Positions 23,751-32,486 of a stretch of DNA of 35,832 nt are shown here, one piece after another. How positions within the stretch are numbered: the first letter of the stretch is position 1; each line of letters opens with the position of its first letter. Made by a program: the position numbers and the translations under genes. Source of the DNA: Nostoc cf. commune SO-36 (GTDB taxonomy: Bacteria; Cyanobacteriota; Cyanobacteriia; Cyanobacteriales; Nostocaceae); the NCBI RefSeq assembly GCF_023734775.1, contig NZ_AP025736.1, positions 1 to 35,832 of the forward strand, in the 5' to 3' direction. The notes beneath the pieces are model-generated. The model was given only the letters and a program-made list of their open reading frames with translations, was not told the DNA's origin and did no database searches.

Positions 23751-25409
23751 GGAGAATCACATACTCTGTATAGTATTGCTTTACTTTACAGTACTTTAAA
23801 TCAAAAAAATGAGGAATTGGATTATTATCAAAAATCGCTTCAGTTAAGTAAAAAAATTAATGATCGCCGTGGAATATCGTCTTCTTTGTGTCAACTAGGG
23901 ATCTTCTATAGAAATATGGGAGATAAAAGTAAAGCGATTTCCTATTTGAAACAATGTATTGATTTAGTAGAGTCTGTTCAAGCAGACATTCAGGTAGAAC
24001 AATTGAAAGCTGGTTTTTCCAGTAATCAACAAGATAATTATGTAAGCCTCATTCATCTACTTTGGAATACAGAAAATCCAGAAATTTTAAAGGAAGCATT
24101 CTCTTATGTAGAGCGTGCCCGTGCAAGAGCCTTTTTAGATCAATTAGCAAATGGCAAATTAAATTTAAAAGGAGTATCATCTTCTTTACTTCAGCAAGAG
24201 CAACAGCTAAAAATTGAGATGAGGGGTCAGCGAAACCAGTTGACCAAACTTCAACAGCAGGTAGCAGAAAATTTTAATCAATCTAAAGTTAATGAAGTGA
24301 AAGTAAAATTGTTGGAACTTGAGAAGAAATATACAGACATTTTGACTCAAATAAAACTAGACCCTAAAGCCGCTTCATTAGTCAGTGTAAAAATTCCAGC
24401 CTTACCAGAAATTCAAAAATTGCTTGATAAAGATACAACGCTTGTTGAATATTTCATTACTAGAGGACGAACTTTTGTTTTCATTATCACATCAGATAGT
24501 TTTCAAGCTATTCCAATAAATAAAACTTATGATGAACTTTATAGTGCTGTTAGTGGTTTTCGTAAATTTAGCAATATAGATAGTTCGGAGCCACCAGAAA
24601 CTCTCAAGAAACTCTACGAGTGGTTAATTATACCTGTTCAACCTTACTTAAAAACCAAAAAACTTATCATAGTGCCACACAACACATTGCATTATCTTCC
24701 TTTTGCAGCATTAAGTGACGGTAATCATTATTTGGGTGAGAATTACATTATATCTACACTACCAACTTCTAGTGCCTTAGCGTATCTTCCAAAGAAACAT
24801 CATTCTCAACTTAATACTCTTTTGGCTCTTGGCAATCCATCAATTTCAGAGTCTCTTTCACCACTTGATAAAGCTGAAGAAGAAGTTGAATCTATTGGCA
24901 ATATATATAATTCTACTTCTGTCTTTATTCTGAACGATGCCACTGAAACTCGTTTACGCGTAGAATCTAGCACCGCTAACATTATACATATTGCCGCGCA
25001 TGGTGAATATAATTCTGCTAATCCTTTATTCAGCACAATATATTTAGCATCCGACGATCAAAATGATGGTCTTTTACAAGTTCAGGAAATTTATGATCTA
25101 GATTTAACGGCAACGAACTTAGTAGTCTTAAGTGCTTGTAATACTTCAGTAGGACGATTAAGCAAGGGAGATGAAGTTGTCGGTTTGACGCGTGCTTTTC
25201 TTTATGCAGGCGCACCTAGTGTCATTTCAACTTTGTGGAGTGTAGACGACACTGTAACAGGAGAATTTATGCAGCGTTTTTATACTCATCTCCATCTGGG
25301 CATAGAAAAAGCAGAAGCGCTACAAAAGGCACAAAATGATATACGTAAGGACTATCCAAATCCATACTTTTGGGCTGCTTTTGTCTTAACAGGGGATGGA
25401 GGTAAATAA
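23748..25409 (+). CDS. CHAT protease-like domain protein with TPRs, C-terminal part of a split TPR-CHAT protein
   Basis: 553 residues from a weak TTG. The first 90 residues continue the TPR array (ALLYSTLNQKNEELDYYQKS), then a linker and coiled coil (ERARARAFLDQLANGKLNLK) typical of the pre-CHAT region. From about 300 comes the CHAT domain, a caspase-like cysteine protease fold: LIIVPHNTLHYLPFAALSDG, then catalytic His418 in IAAHGEY and Cys464 in LSACNT, then GDEVVGLTRAFLYAGAPSVI and a conserved end PYFWAAFVLTGDGG. The catalytic dyad is intact, so selection on the protease seems to persist despite the split. Its substrate is unknown; the partners are presumably the two upstream products. CHAT proteins elsewhere work in regulated cell death and defence. 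Confidence 0.8.
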   Translation: MGESHTLYSIALLYSTLNQKNEELDYYQKSLQLSKKINDRRGISSSLCQLGIFYRNMGDKSKAISYLKQCIDLVESVQADIQVEQLKAGFSSNQQDNYVSLIHLLWNTENPEILKEAFSYVERARARAFLDQLANGKLNLKGVSSSLLQQEQQLKIEMRGQRNQLTKLQQQVAENFNQSKVNEVKVKLLELEKKYTDILTQIKLDPKAASLVSVKIPALPEIQKLLDKDTTLVEYFITRGRTFVFIITSDSFQAIPINKTYDELYSAVSGFRKFSNIDSSEPPETLKKLYEWLIIPVQPYLKTKKLIIVPHNTLHYLPFAALSDGNHYLGENYIISTLPTSSALAYLPKKHHSQLNTLLALGNPSISESLSPLDKAEEEVESIGNIYNSTSVFILNDATETRLRVESSTANIIHIAAHGEYNSANPLFSTIYLASDDQNDGLLQVQEIYDLDLTATNLVVLSACNTSVGRLSKGDEVVGLTRAFLYAGAPSVISTLWSVDDTVTGEFMQRFYTHLHLGIEKAEALQKAQNDIRKDYPNPYFWAAFVLTGDGGK

Positions 25410-25977
25410 TCGTGCTATATCTTGTATTTTTTACAAATTGAGTAATTTGGAGTTTAATCTCTACATGTCCACATCTTGAAATCGCCACAACAGAGCAAGA
25501 AGGGCGAACAGCATTGGCTCTCAAAAGCACTGCTGCTACTTGGTTTGAAAACTATCTATCGGTAAGAAATTAAATGCTGAAGTTTCTTACTTTAGCCCTT
25601 TTCTCCTTTTCTGAGCCTTTTTACCATCTGCGGCAATCCGGCGATCGCCCATGCAGCCATGAAATAATGGTGGTGGAATATGCTGCTTTTTATTTTGAAT
25701 TGGCGAAAATACGTATTGCTGACAAGTTGTATTATTGCCAAGACAAGTATTTGCAAATAAACTCACAGATACTGTACTAAGCAGTAGACCAACCTCCAGG
25801 GGTTGACTCAAACTATAGTTGTTCAGGTTTACTCTGTCCAAGCTGACGGTTGCTACTTAGGATATTTTTGAATTGGCGAAATGTTATATTGTCGCCAAGT
25901 TAACATTTTATAAATAAAGAAATACAAATTTTCGCCATTTTAAGAGTAAACTAGCAGCATTTACTGGAGTACATCTC
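25410..25977. other. intergenic region upstream of parA, with gene debris and repeats
   Basis: About 570 bases. A short coding-like stretch ends at 25574 (EIATTEQEGRTALALKST, ending WFENYLSVRN) without a start and looks like the tail of a lost gene. A 68-codon frame at 25574-25780 begins at its stop but covers the repeat DNA below and is not convincing. Two related segments, 25695-25760 and 25868-25925, each begin GAATTGGCGAAA and end near AAATAAA. Confidence 0.45.
25873..25898. promoter_or_regulatory. candidate parS or operator: TTGGCGA inverted repeat upstream of parA
   Basis: TTGGCGA (25873-25879) and TCGCCAA (25892-25898) are perfect inverted arms, 80 bases before the parA start. The arm recurs at 25700-25706 and, as TTTTCGCCA, at 25929-25937. 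A closely related palindrome lies at the end of the partner gene (26931-26950). This placing suits a centromere or an autoregulatory operator. Confidence 0.55.
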
Positions 25978-26571
25978 GTGATAATCACCCTTGCCAGTTT
26001 CAAGGGAGGTGTTGCCAAAACAACAAGCGCCATCCACATTGCTTGCTTTCTATCGCAACATGGCAGCACTTTGCTAGTTGATGGCGACCCAAACCACAGT
26101 GCTACAGGATGGGCAAAGCGAGGAGCATTACCCTTTAAAGTTGTGGATTTACTACAAGCTCCTATGCACAGCCGTAATTTTGACCATGTAGTTATTGACA
26201 CAGCCGCTAGACCAAGCCACGAAGATTTAGAAGCACTCGCAGATGGGTGTAATTTATTAATCTTGCCCACTACCCCTGATGCTTTAGCGATGGATGCACT
26301 GTTGCAAACTGTAAGCACTCTCAAATCATTGGGCAGCGATCGCTATCGTGTGTTGCTTACAATTATTCCCCCAGCCCCCCGCTTAACCGGACAGCAGGCA
26401 CGGGAAGCATTGTCGGCAGAGGGAATACCACTATTTCAACATGGGATTAGACGATTTGCTGTTTATGAAAAAGCGGCACTGGAGGGGTTGCCAGTTTATC
26501 AAGTAAAAGACCGCAGCAGCAAAATAGCATGGCGCGAGTATCAAGAGGTGGGTAAGGAGATATTGTCATGA
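25978..26571 (+). CDS. parA: ParA-family partition ATPase
   Basis: 197 residues from a GTG start. It has a deviant Walker A, KGGVAKTT (9-16), with the signature first Lys, the LLVDGDPNHSA strand with Asp35 and Asp37, and FDHVVIDTAAR as Walker B, with a typical ParA C-terminus. At about 200 residues without an N-terminal helix-turn-helix it is a small ParA of the type Ib kind. In such systems the small partner protein, not ParA, represses the operon and binds the centromere. It overlaps the next gene (ATGA-type, 26568-26571). It drives plasmid segregation by forming nucleoid-bound ATP-dependent gradients. High confidence. Confidence 0.93.
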   Translation: MIITLASFKGGVAKTTSAIHIACFLSQHGSTLLVDGDPNHSATGWAKRGALPFKVVDLLQAPMHSRNFDHVVIDTAARPSHEDLEALADGCNLLILPTTPDALAMDALLQTVSTLKSLGSDRYRVLLTIIPPAPRLTGQQAREALSAEGIPLFQHGIRRFAVYEKAALEGLPVYQVKDRSSKIAWREYQEVGKEILS

Positions 26572-26966
26572 GCAAGCCTAAGCCTAGCCCTTTTAAAAAG
26601 TTATTTGAAACCAAAGAGGAACCAGAACAAGAACCAGAACAACCGCCAGAGGCAACTACAGAGAGTAACGTGACACAGACTCCAACACCACAAAAGACAG
26701 CGCCAATTCAAGAAGAACCCCGTAAACGTGGCAGACCTGCAACAGGTAAGCGGTCTGATGATGCTTGGATTGGGCGCACCTACTATGTGAAACGCTCAAC
26801 AGATTTAGATGTAGAGGAAGAGTTACTTAAACTCAAAAGGCGTGGCGTAGAGATTGATAAAAGCGAATTGGTAGATTTTCTCATGGCTGTCTGGGTGAAA
26901 TGGCAGCAAGGTGAAAATATAGATTTACTACTTGGCGAATTTACGCCAAGGCGAAATTCTAAATAA
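26568..26966 (+). CDS. small partition partner (ParB-like, ribbon-helix-helix type)
   Basis: 132 residues. The N-terminal half is disordered, with Glu/Pro/Gln/Thr repeats (EEPEQEPEQPPEATTES), then an AT-hook-like basic patch (KRGRPATGKR). The C-terminal half (TYYVKRSTDLDVEEELLKLK, then DKSELVDFLMAVWVKWQQG) has a strand and helices as in ribbon-helix-helix centromere-binding proteins. It is translationally coupled to parA. The palindrome at 26931-26950 lies inside its last codons. Probably the centromere-binding protein and repressor of the operon. Confidence 0.75.
   Translation: MSKPKPSPFKKLFETKEEPEQEPEQPPEATTESNVTQTPTPQKTAPIQEEPRKRGRPATGKRSDDAWIGRTYYVKRSTDLDVEEELLKLKRRGVEIDKSELVDFLMAVWVKWQQGENIDLLLGEFTPRRNSK
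26931..26950. promoter_or_regulatory. candidate parS-like palindrome at the end of the partition partner gene
   Basis: CTTGGCG (26931-26937) - AATTTA - CGCCAAG (26944-26950) is a perfect inverted repeat, and GGCGAAATTC follows directly. The TTGGCG(A) arm is the same as in the repeat upstream of parA. Confidence 0.55.
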
Positions 26967-27445
26967 AATTGAGTCGTTGCTGAATGAGGAGAGCGAGAAG
27001 AATCAGGTGCGGTGGGGAGGGACTGTATTGTTTAACCTAGCTACTGAGGCGATCGCTCAAAATACTGAGCAGTCCTTTTTCCTTTTATGAGGAACTGGGA
27101 TTGGCTTCTGGTCACTGGTATCAGATACGAATCCACCAAACGTTTCTACCAGTAGACTATCGCCTTTAATAAATCCTGGTTTCCACGGTAGTAGAAATAA
27201 AAATAATGTAATATTCTTAACGCTATATATATCGAGATTCAAGGGTAAGCTTACTTATTAATAACGTCTAATTGTTATTTGAAAATTTATTTAAATAGAA
27301 ATTTACTAATAATAAACCTAACTAATTTTACCTAGCTATCTAAATTCAAACTTCAGTAGTTTCCACCTCGGCGAAGTTAAATTTATGTAGATAGTATGTA
27401 ACTTGATATATCACTTACCGCCCTTGGTAGTGAGTATTAATTTAA
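26967..27445. other. non-coding region between the partition module and the defence-type island
   Basis: About 480 bases. One HIP1 octamer (27050-27057) and AT-rich DNA from 27190 on. A 61-codon minus-strand frame at 27057-27242 has no coding character I trust. The end should contain the promoter of the XRE gene at 27446. No strong inverted repeat seen. Confidence 0.35.
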
Positions 27446-27694
27446 ATGAATATCAAGAAGCCGTTAGCTATTAAGCAGCCTGAAGTCGGCAAGCTTATCC
27501 GCGAACTGCGCCTAAAAACGGGTCTAACTCAAGAACAGTTTGCAGCAGTATTAGGTGTAACTTTCCCCACTGTTAATCGGTGGGAAAATGGGCGTAATCA
27601 GCCCTCACCTATCGCTATGAAGCAGATAGAAAAAATACTGTTAGAGATGGACGATCGCGGACAAGAATTGCTGGCGAAATATTCGACTCCATAG
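27446..27694 (+). CDS. XRE-family helix-turn-helix regulator next to the methylase
   Basis: 82 residues, nearly all one helix-turn-helix domain: IRELRLKTGLTQEQFAAVLG then the recognition helix VTFPTVNRWENGRNQPSPIA. This is a Cro/C1-type fold very close to the consensus. It lies 230 bases before the type ISP-like methylase on the same strand. A small XRE protein before a modification gene is the arrangement of controller proteins in restriction-modification systems, which delay or balance expression. That role is inferred. Confidence 0.8.
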   Translation: MNIKKPLAIKQPEVGKLIRELRLKTGLTQEQFAAVLGVTFPTVNRWENGRNQPSPIAMKQIEKILLEMDDRGQELLAKYSTP

Positions 27695-27924
27695 TTTATT
27701 TAGGATAAATTTTGGGCTGAGTTCCTATATTTTCTATAGTTAATGTCTGCAATACACAAGCTTGTTGTTAGTGCAGACATCATTAGCTGTGGCAATTTTG
27801 CTGCAAGTGTTTAATTATTAGCGCTTGCAACAGCATTCTGCATAGGTTCTCTCCAACTATCCCACCAATAAACATCTCAATCACTCCCAAAAAATTAATT
27901 AGATAAATAAGAGATTGGTGGTTT

Positions 27925-30900
27925 ATGACTTTCAACCAGGATAATTCCTATGCCTTTATGGTTGGAACTGAGGATGATCGTGTTGAAGCATTAAAAGAAC
28001 TATTAGGATATCCAGTATTGCAGCATGACCCTGAAGGTTCTAATTTTTGGTATTTGCGTCCTGGTGAAGATGAAAATAAAGCTTTAGAAACCTGCCCAAT
28101 TGCAGTTGGCTTTTACTCAGAATTAAATAAAGCGACAGATAAAGAAATTAAAAAGCTTTTGACATCCCAAGAAAAGCAGCAAGAAATATATGGTCATTAC
28201 AGCGGGAGAGAATTTGAACAGCAGCCTGTAATGTATCTGCTGTTACCTGGAGAAACTCAGGCTGGGCGTGTCGCAATGGTGCTGCCAGAAGATGAAAAGA
28301 GGTTGCGTCAGCGACAGATTCAGACGTTTGCTTGGGATGAGGAAGATTTACAAGCACGGTTGGCACGCCTTCAGCAAGAAAGTTTGCTGCGGACAAATCG
28401 AAATCGAATAGAGAACAAACCTTTGTTATCTATTCCATTGGTGGAGTGGGTGTTTTATCCATCAGCAAAAACAGCAAGGCAATTAGCACAACAATTGGCT
28501 AAATTTGCATTGCAGATGGAGCAAGCGATTAAAATGATGGGTAATAACCTAGAGGGATATCTGAATGAGCTATTCCAGAGTTTTAAACGGGAATTGTTGC
28601 CTGAACTAAAGCCAAGTTTAAATGATGAAAAGGGTTATAGTTTCGCTGATATCTATGCACAAACAATTACTTATGGACTATTTACTGCCAGGGTGTTTAG
28701 CCATATACGAAATCCAGAGTTAAAGTTTGATATACAAAATGTATGGGAAAAGCTTCCTGAGACTAATCCATTTTTAAAACAGTTATTTAAAGCTGTTTTT
28801 GAGAATCAGAAACAGATAGAACAGAAACAAAAGTCAGGAGACGAATTAACAGATACGATTGGGCAGATTGTATTGTTACTCAATGCTGCCAACATGGATG
28901 CAATCCTCTCAGACTTTCAACATAAGAGGAACCAGGAAGACATTGTGATTCGGTTTTATGAAGATTTTTTGGCAGCATATAAGCCACAAATGCGAGAACG
29001 TCGGGGTGTTTATTACACACCAGAACCTGTTGTATCTTACATTGTGCGTTCCATTGACCACATTTTAAAAATCGATTTTGGACTAACTGGCGGTTTAGCT
29101 GATGCAACAAAGATAAAGCTAGAAAAACCTGACAGTAAAGGTATAACCGAAACACATAAAGTCCTGATAACAGACATTGCAACAGGTACGGGAACTTTCC
29201 TATATAGCGTTATTGACCATATTTATAACTCATTAAAACTCGACAAAGATGAATGGTCAAATTATGTTTCTCAACACCTACTACCACGACTGCTAGGCTT
29301 TGAGTTACTAATGGCTCCCTATGCAGTTGCACACATGAAATTAGGGTTGCAGTTAGCAGAATTGGGTTACAAATTCGATACTCTAGAACGGTTACGAGTT
29401 TACCTGACTAATACTTTACAAGATGCATTTCAAATACCGCCTACTGATGAATTAGATAATTGGATTCGAGATGAAGCAGATGCAGCTAATAAAATTAAGC
29501 AAGAAGCACCTGTAATGGTGGTGATGGGGAATCCACCTTATTCTGGTGTTTCTGCTAATAATGGGACTTGGATTAGCGATCTTCTCAAAGGGAAAGACTC
29601 CATAAAAAATCAATCAACCAGTAATTATTTTGAAGCTGATGGTAAACCATTGGGCGAACGTAAAAATTGGCTAAATGATGATTATGTTAAATTTATTCGC
29701 TTTGCTCAATGGCGAATAGAGCAGACAGGTTACGGAGTACTTGCCTTTATCACCAACCACGGGTATATGGATAATCCCACATTCCGAGGGATGCGTCAAA
29801 GCTTGATGACAACATTTGACGATATTTATGTTTTAGATTTGCACGGCAATAGTAAGAAGAAAGAGCAATCTCTTAATGGTTCAAAGGATGAAAATGTTTT
29901 TGATATTCAGCAAGGTGTAGCTATCAGCATTTTTGTAAAACGCCAGAATGCTAAACAACAGCTTGCAAATGTTTATCATACTGATTTGTATGGCTTGCGT
30001 GAAAATAAATATCAATGGCTGAAAAAAAATAGCATAACTACAACACAGTGGACTAAGTTAAAACCCCAATCTCCATTCTATTTATTTGTACCACATAATA
30101 CAAATTGGCAGTCAGAATACGAGTGTAACTGGAAAGTGACAGAGATTTTTCCTATAAACAGTACAGGAATTGTTACAGCACGCGATAATTTTGTTTTTGA
30201 TTTTGATAAAAAATCCTTGCTGCAACGTATCACTGAATTTAGAAACTCTCAATTTTCAGATCAACTTATTCGTGAAAAATATTTTAATGGTAAAGGCTCA
30301 TCTAAATACCCTGATGGAGATACACGAGGTTGGAAATTGCCGGAAGCTCGGAGAAAAGTGCAGGCTGATCCGGATTGGGAAAAAAGAGTTCTGCCTTGCT
30401 TATATCGACCTTTTGATATTCGGCATTTATACTATACTGAGTGGATGGTTGATTGGCATCGTTACCAAGTGATGCGACATATGCTGGAAAGCAAAAATAT
30501 AGGCTTTCATATATGTCGTCAAATCTCCATCAACGAATGGGGGCATATACTTGCAACAAATTTAATAACGGATGACAGCTACGTATCCAATAAAACAAGT
30601 GAACGGGGATACACATTTCCTCTCTACCTTTATCCCCAAAGCAACAGTCTGAAAGAATTAGAAGAACCATTGTGCCCTAATTTTTCTCAAGGCTTTCTCA
30701 ACGCCATCATAGAAAAACTCGGCTACACCCCTACGCCAGAAGCCATCTTCTACTACATCTACGCCATCTTCCACTCACCCACCTACCGCACCCGTTACGC
30801 CGAATTCCTCAAAATCGACTTCCCCCGCGTCCCCCTCACCAGTGATGACGAACTCTTCCACCAACTAGCAACATACGGTGAAGAATTAGTATCACTGCAC

Positions 30901-31230
30901 TTAATGAAATCACCCCAACTCGACAACTTCATCACTAAATTTGTGGAAAATGACGGTAATAATCTAGTCGATGCTGCACATCCCAAATACAACCAAGATG
31001 CTGTCATCATCAACAAAAAAGGTGACAAATTTACTGGTGTCCCTGAAGAAGTCTGGAACTTCTACGTCGGTGGTTATCAAGTCTGCCAAAAATGGCTCAA
31101 AGACCGCAAAGGTAGACAATTAACCGATGACGACATCCAACACTACCAGCGAATTGTAGTAGCATTGCAACAAACAATCAAACTGATGAACAAAATTGAC
31201 CAAGCAATTCCAGGCTTCCCGATACAATAA
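27925..31230 (+). CDS. type ISP-like N6-adenine DNA methyltransferase without nuclease and helicase domains
   Basis: 1101 residues. From about 290 to 380 lies a coupler-like helical region leading into RERRGVYYTPEPVVSYIVRS, the classic entry to N6-adenine methylases of type I/IIG/ISP. SAM-binding motif I is DIATGTGTF (Asp417 to Thr424) and catalytic motif IV is NPPY (536-539). From about 540 to 900 is the variable target-recognition part. The last 180 residues form the conserved type ISP C-terminal domain (FHSPTYRTRYAEFLKIDFPR, QKWLKDRKGRQLTDDDIQHY). No Mrr-like nuclease or helicase precedes it, unlike full type ISP enzymes of about 1500 residues. The codon style becomes strongly C-ending after about 30690, suggesting a mosaic gene. 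It may modify DNA for the PLD-helicase encoded at 32571. Confidence 0.8.
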   Translation: MTFNQDNSYAFMVGTEDDRVEALKELLGYPVLQHDPEGSNFWYLRPGEDENKALETCPIAVGFYSELNKATDKEIKKLLTSQEKQQEIYGHYSGREFEQQPVMYLLLPGETQAGRVAMVLPEDEKRLRQRQIQTFAWDEEDLQARLARLQQESLLRTNRNRIENKPLLSIPLVEWVFYPSAKTARQLAQQLAKFALQMEQAIKMMGNNLEGYLNELFQSFKRELLPELKPSLNDEKGYSFADIYAQTITYGLFTARVFSHIRNPELKFDIQNVWEKLPETNPFLKQLFKAVFENQKQIEQKQKSGDELTDTIGQIVLLLNAANMDAILSDFQHKRNQEDIVIRFYEDFLAAYKPQMRERRGVYYTPEPVVSYIVRSIDHILKIDFGLTGGLADATKIKLEKPDSKGITETHKVLITDIATGTGTFLYSVIDHIYNSLKLDKDEWSNYVSQHLLPRLLGFELLMAPYAVAHMKLGLQLAELGYKFDTLERLRVYLTNTLQDAFQIPPTDELDNWIRDEADAANKIKQEAPVMVVMGNPPYSGVSANNGTWISDLLKGKDSIKNQSTSNYFEADGKPLGERKNWLNDDYVKFIRFAQWRIEQTGYGVLAFITNHGYMDNPTFRGMRQSLMTTFDDIYVLDLHGNSKKKEQSLNGSKDENVFDIQQGVAISIFVKRQNAKQQLANVYHTDLYGLRENKYQWLKKNSITTTQWTKLKPQSPFYLFVPHNTNWQSEYECNWKVTEIFPINSTGIVTARDNFVFDFDKKSLLQRITEFRNSQFSDQLIREKYFNGKGSSKYPDGDTRGWKLPEARRKVQADPDWEKRVLPCLYRPFDIRHLYYTEWMVDWHRYQVMRHMLESKNIGFHICRQISINEWGHILATNLITDDSYVSNKTSERGYTFPLYLYPQSNSLKELEEPLCPNFSQGFLNAIIEKLGYTPTPEAIFYYIYAIFHSPTYRTRYAEFLKIDFPRVPLTSDDELFHQLATYGEELVSLHLMKSPQLDNFITKFVENDGNNLVDAAHPKYNQDAVIINKKGDKFTGVPEEVWNFYVGGYQVCQKWLKDRKGRQLTDDDIQHYQRIVVALQQTIKLMNKIDQAIPGFPIQ

Positions 31231-31254
31231 AGAGGGAATAATTAGAGGTAGAAG

Positions 31255-31494
31255 ATGACTAACAAAGAATTATTAATCCAAGAAATAGAAACTTTACCAC
31301 CAGAGTTGCTAACAGAAGCACTTAATTTCATTCGAGAAATCAAAACCAGTCATAGAGCAAAACAGTCAAATACAAATAACTTACGTGGTTCTACAGCTGA
31401 AGATTTACTAGAATTTGCCGGAACTTGGTCAGGTGATGATATCAGAGAATGTCTTCAGCTTGTTCATGATACTCGTATGCCACTGGAATTTTAA
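31255..31494 (+). CDS. antitoxin of a PIN toxin-antitoxin pair
   Basis: 79 residues. The N-terminal part (NKELLIQEIETLPPELLTEA) resembles DUF2281-type antitoxins, as does the 123-aa protein at 32115. The C-terminal AGTWSGDDIRECLQLVHDTR is the likely toxin-binding tail and is also shared with that protein. It ends two bases before the PIN toxin start. It should bind and neutralise the toxin and repress the pair. Good confidence from pairing and motif. Confidence 0.8.
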   Translation: MTNKELLIQEIETLPPELLTEALNFIREIKTSHRAKQSNTNNLRGSTAEDLLEFAGTWSGDDIRECLQLVHDTRMPLEF

Positions 31495-31496
31495 GA

Positions 31497-31940
31497 ATGT
31501 ATTTGCTTGACACAAATCATTGCACTTTTTTGATAGAAGGTGAACCAAAAGTTGTCAATCACTTTCGGGAACTAGGTAAGGTGACACTCGCCACCAGTGC
31601 TATTGTCGCAGGTGAACTCAGATTCATGGCACAAAACTCCCAACAAAAAACTGCAAATCTCATCAAAATTCGCGCCTTTCTCAACCGAATTGATATTTAT
31701 CCAATTGATGATGAAACGGCAGAAATTTACGGAGATTTTAAGTCAGAAATTATTAAAAGATTTGCAGCCAAAGAAAAGAGTAAACGCAAAACAACTCAAC
31801 TACAAGAAATTGGCATCGGGGAAAATGACCTGTGGATTGCTGCTACAGCTTTACGCCATTCCTTAATTATCGTTACATCAGATAGTGATTTTCAAAGAAT
31901 GCGTCAAGTACGAGAATTTACTTTGGAAAGTTGGGTTTAA
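31497..31940 (+). CDS. vapC: PIN-domain toxin, VapC family ribonuclease
   Basis: 147 residues. It begins MYLLDTNHCT with metal-binding Asp5, and has Glu40 in VAGELRF, Asp111 in IGENDLWIAATA and Asp129/Asp131 in VTSDSDF, so the four-acid PIN active site is complete. VapC toxins cut tRNA or other structured RNA and stop translation. It lies directly after its antitoxin, between the methylase and the helicase, on the same strand. It could stabilise this defence-type island by addiction. Intact. Confidence 0.9.
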   Translation: MYLLDTNHCTFLIEGEPKVVNHFRELGKVTLATSAIVAGELRFMAQNSQQKTANLIKIRAFLNRIDIYPIDDETAEIYGDFKSEIIKRFAAKEKSKRKTTQLQEIGIGENDLWIAATALRHSLIIVTSDSDFQRMRQVREFTLESWV

Positions 31941-32006
31941 ATTAAGCGGGTTAAAAATATTAGTCCGCAGAGACGTACTTGGTTTTTATCCCCCGATTTC
32001 TCAGGG

Positions 32007-32060
32007 CAAGATGCTAAATTTGATTATGAATTAAATCCTTTTGAGGTAAGTAAAGTATAA
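32007..32060 (+). pseudogene. relic of a DUF2281-type antitoxin C-terminus
   Basis: The 17-codon open stretch QDAKFDYELNPFEVSKV-stop matches the end of the 123-aa antitoxin (GKAKFDYDLNPFE) nearly exactly, but no gene body remains upstream. It is the tail of a second antitoxin gene, left after deletion or recombination between repeated toxin-antitoxin modules. Confidence 0.65.
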
Positions 32061-32114
32061 GATTTGTAAAAAGTACAGTAAAGTTTTTCAGTCGTATAAA
32101 TATAAAGGGAAACA

Positions 32115-32486
32115 ATGACGATTAAAGAACAGATTACCCAAGAACTAGAAAAATTACCTGAACCCCTATTGCAGGAAATTTTAGACTTTGTTCAATTTTT
32201 ACAAGCTAAACACCAACAAATCGCCGAGACAAAGCCAATTCAAGAACACATAGAATCAGAAACTCACACTCAAATTAAGTCTACAGGCAGTTCATTACTA
32301 GAACACCTGAAAACCATAAGTACCCCAAGTGACAGTTCTCAACTACCCTACCGTCCAGCTTCTGGACGTTCCATCCTCAGACACGCCGGAACCTGGTCAG
32401 GCGATGACTTTCAAGAGTGTCTTCAGTCGGTTTACGCCACTCGTGGTAAAGCCAAATTCGATTATGATTTAAATCCCTTTGAGTAA
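32115..32486 (+). CDS. DUF2281-type antitoxin, now without an intact toxin
   Basis: 123 residues: a DUF2281-like N-terminal part (QITQELEKLPEPLLQEILDF, VQFLQAKHQ), a variable linker with Gln/Glu/Thr, and a C-terminal tail AGTWSGDDFQECLQSVYATR shared with the 79-aa antitoxin, then FDYDLNPFE. A TAATG overlap at its stop starts a 12-codon frame that is the beginning of a PIN toxin, now cut off. It could still neutralise a related toxin, perhaps the VapC at 31497 given the shared tail. Cross-neutralisation is inference. Confidence 0.75.
   Translation: MTIKEQITQELEKLPEPLLQEILDFVQFLQAKHQQIAETKPIQEHIESETHTQIKSTGSSLLEHLKTISTPSDSSQLPYRPASGRSILRHAGTWSGDDFQECLQSVYATRGKAKFDYDLNPFE

Noticed and set aside
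18725..25717. The same 10-bp palindrome AATACGTATT at 18725 and 25708
   Set aside because: A 10-bp AT-rich palindrome can recur by chance; no other shared flank seen.
25574..25780. 68-codon frame upstream of parA
   Set aside because: It covers the TTGGCGA repeat segment and lacks protein character; more likely regulatory DNA.
27057..27242. 61-codon minus-strand frame after the partition genes
   Set aside because: No start signal, no neighbour in the same direction, low-complexity hydrophobic translation.
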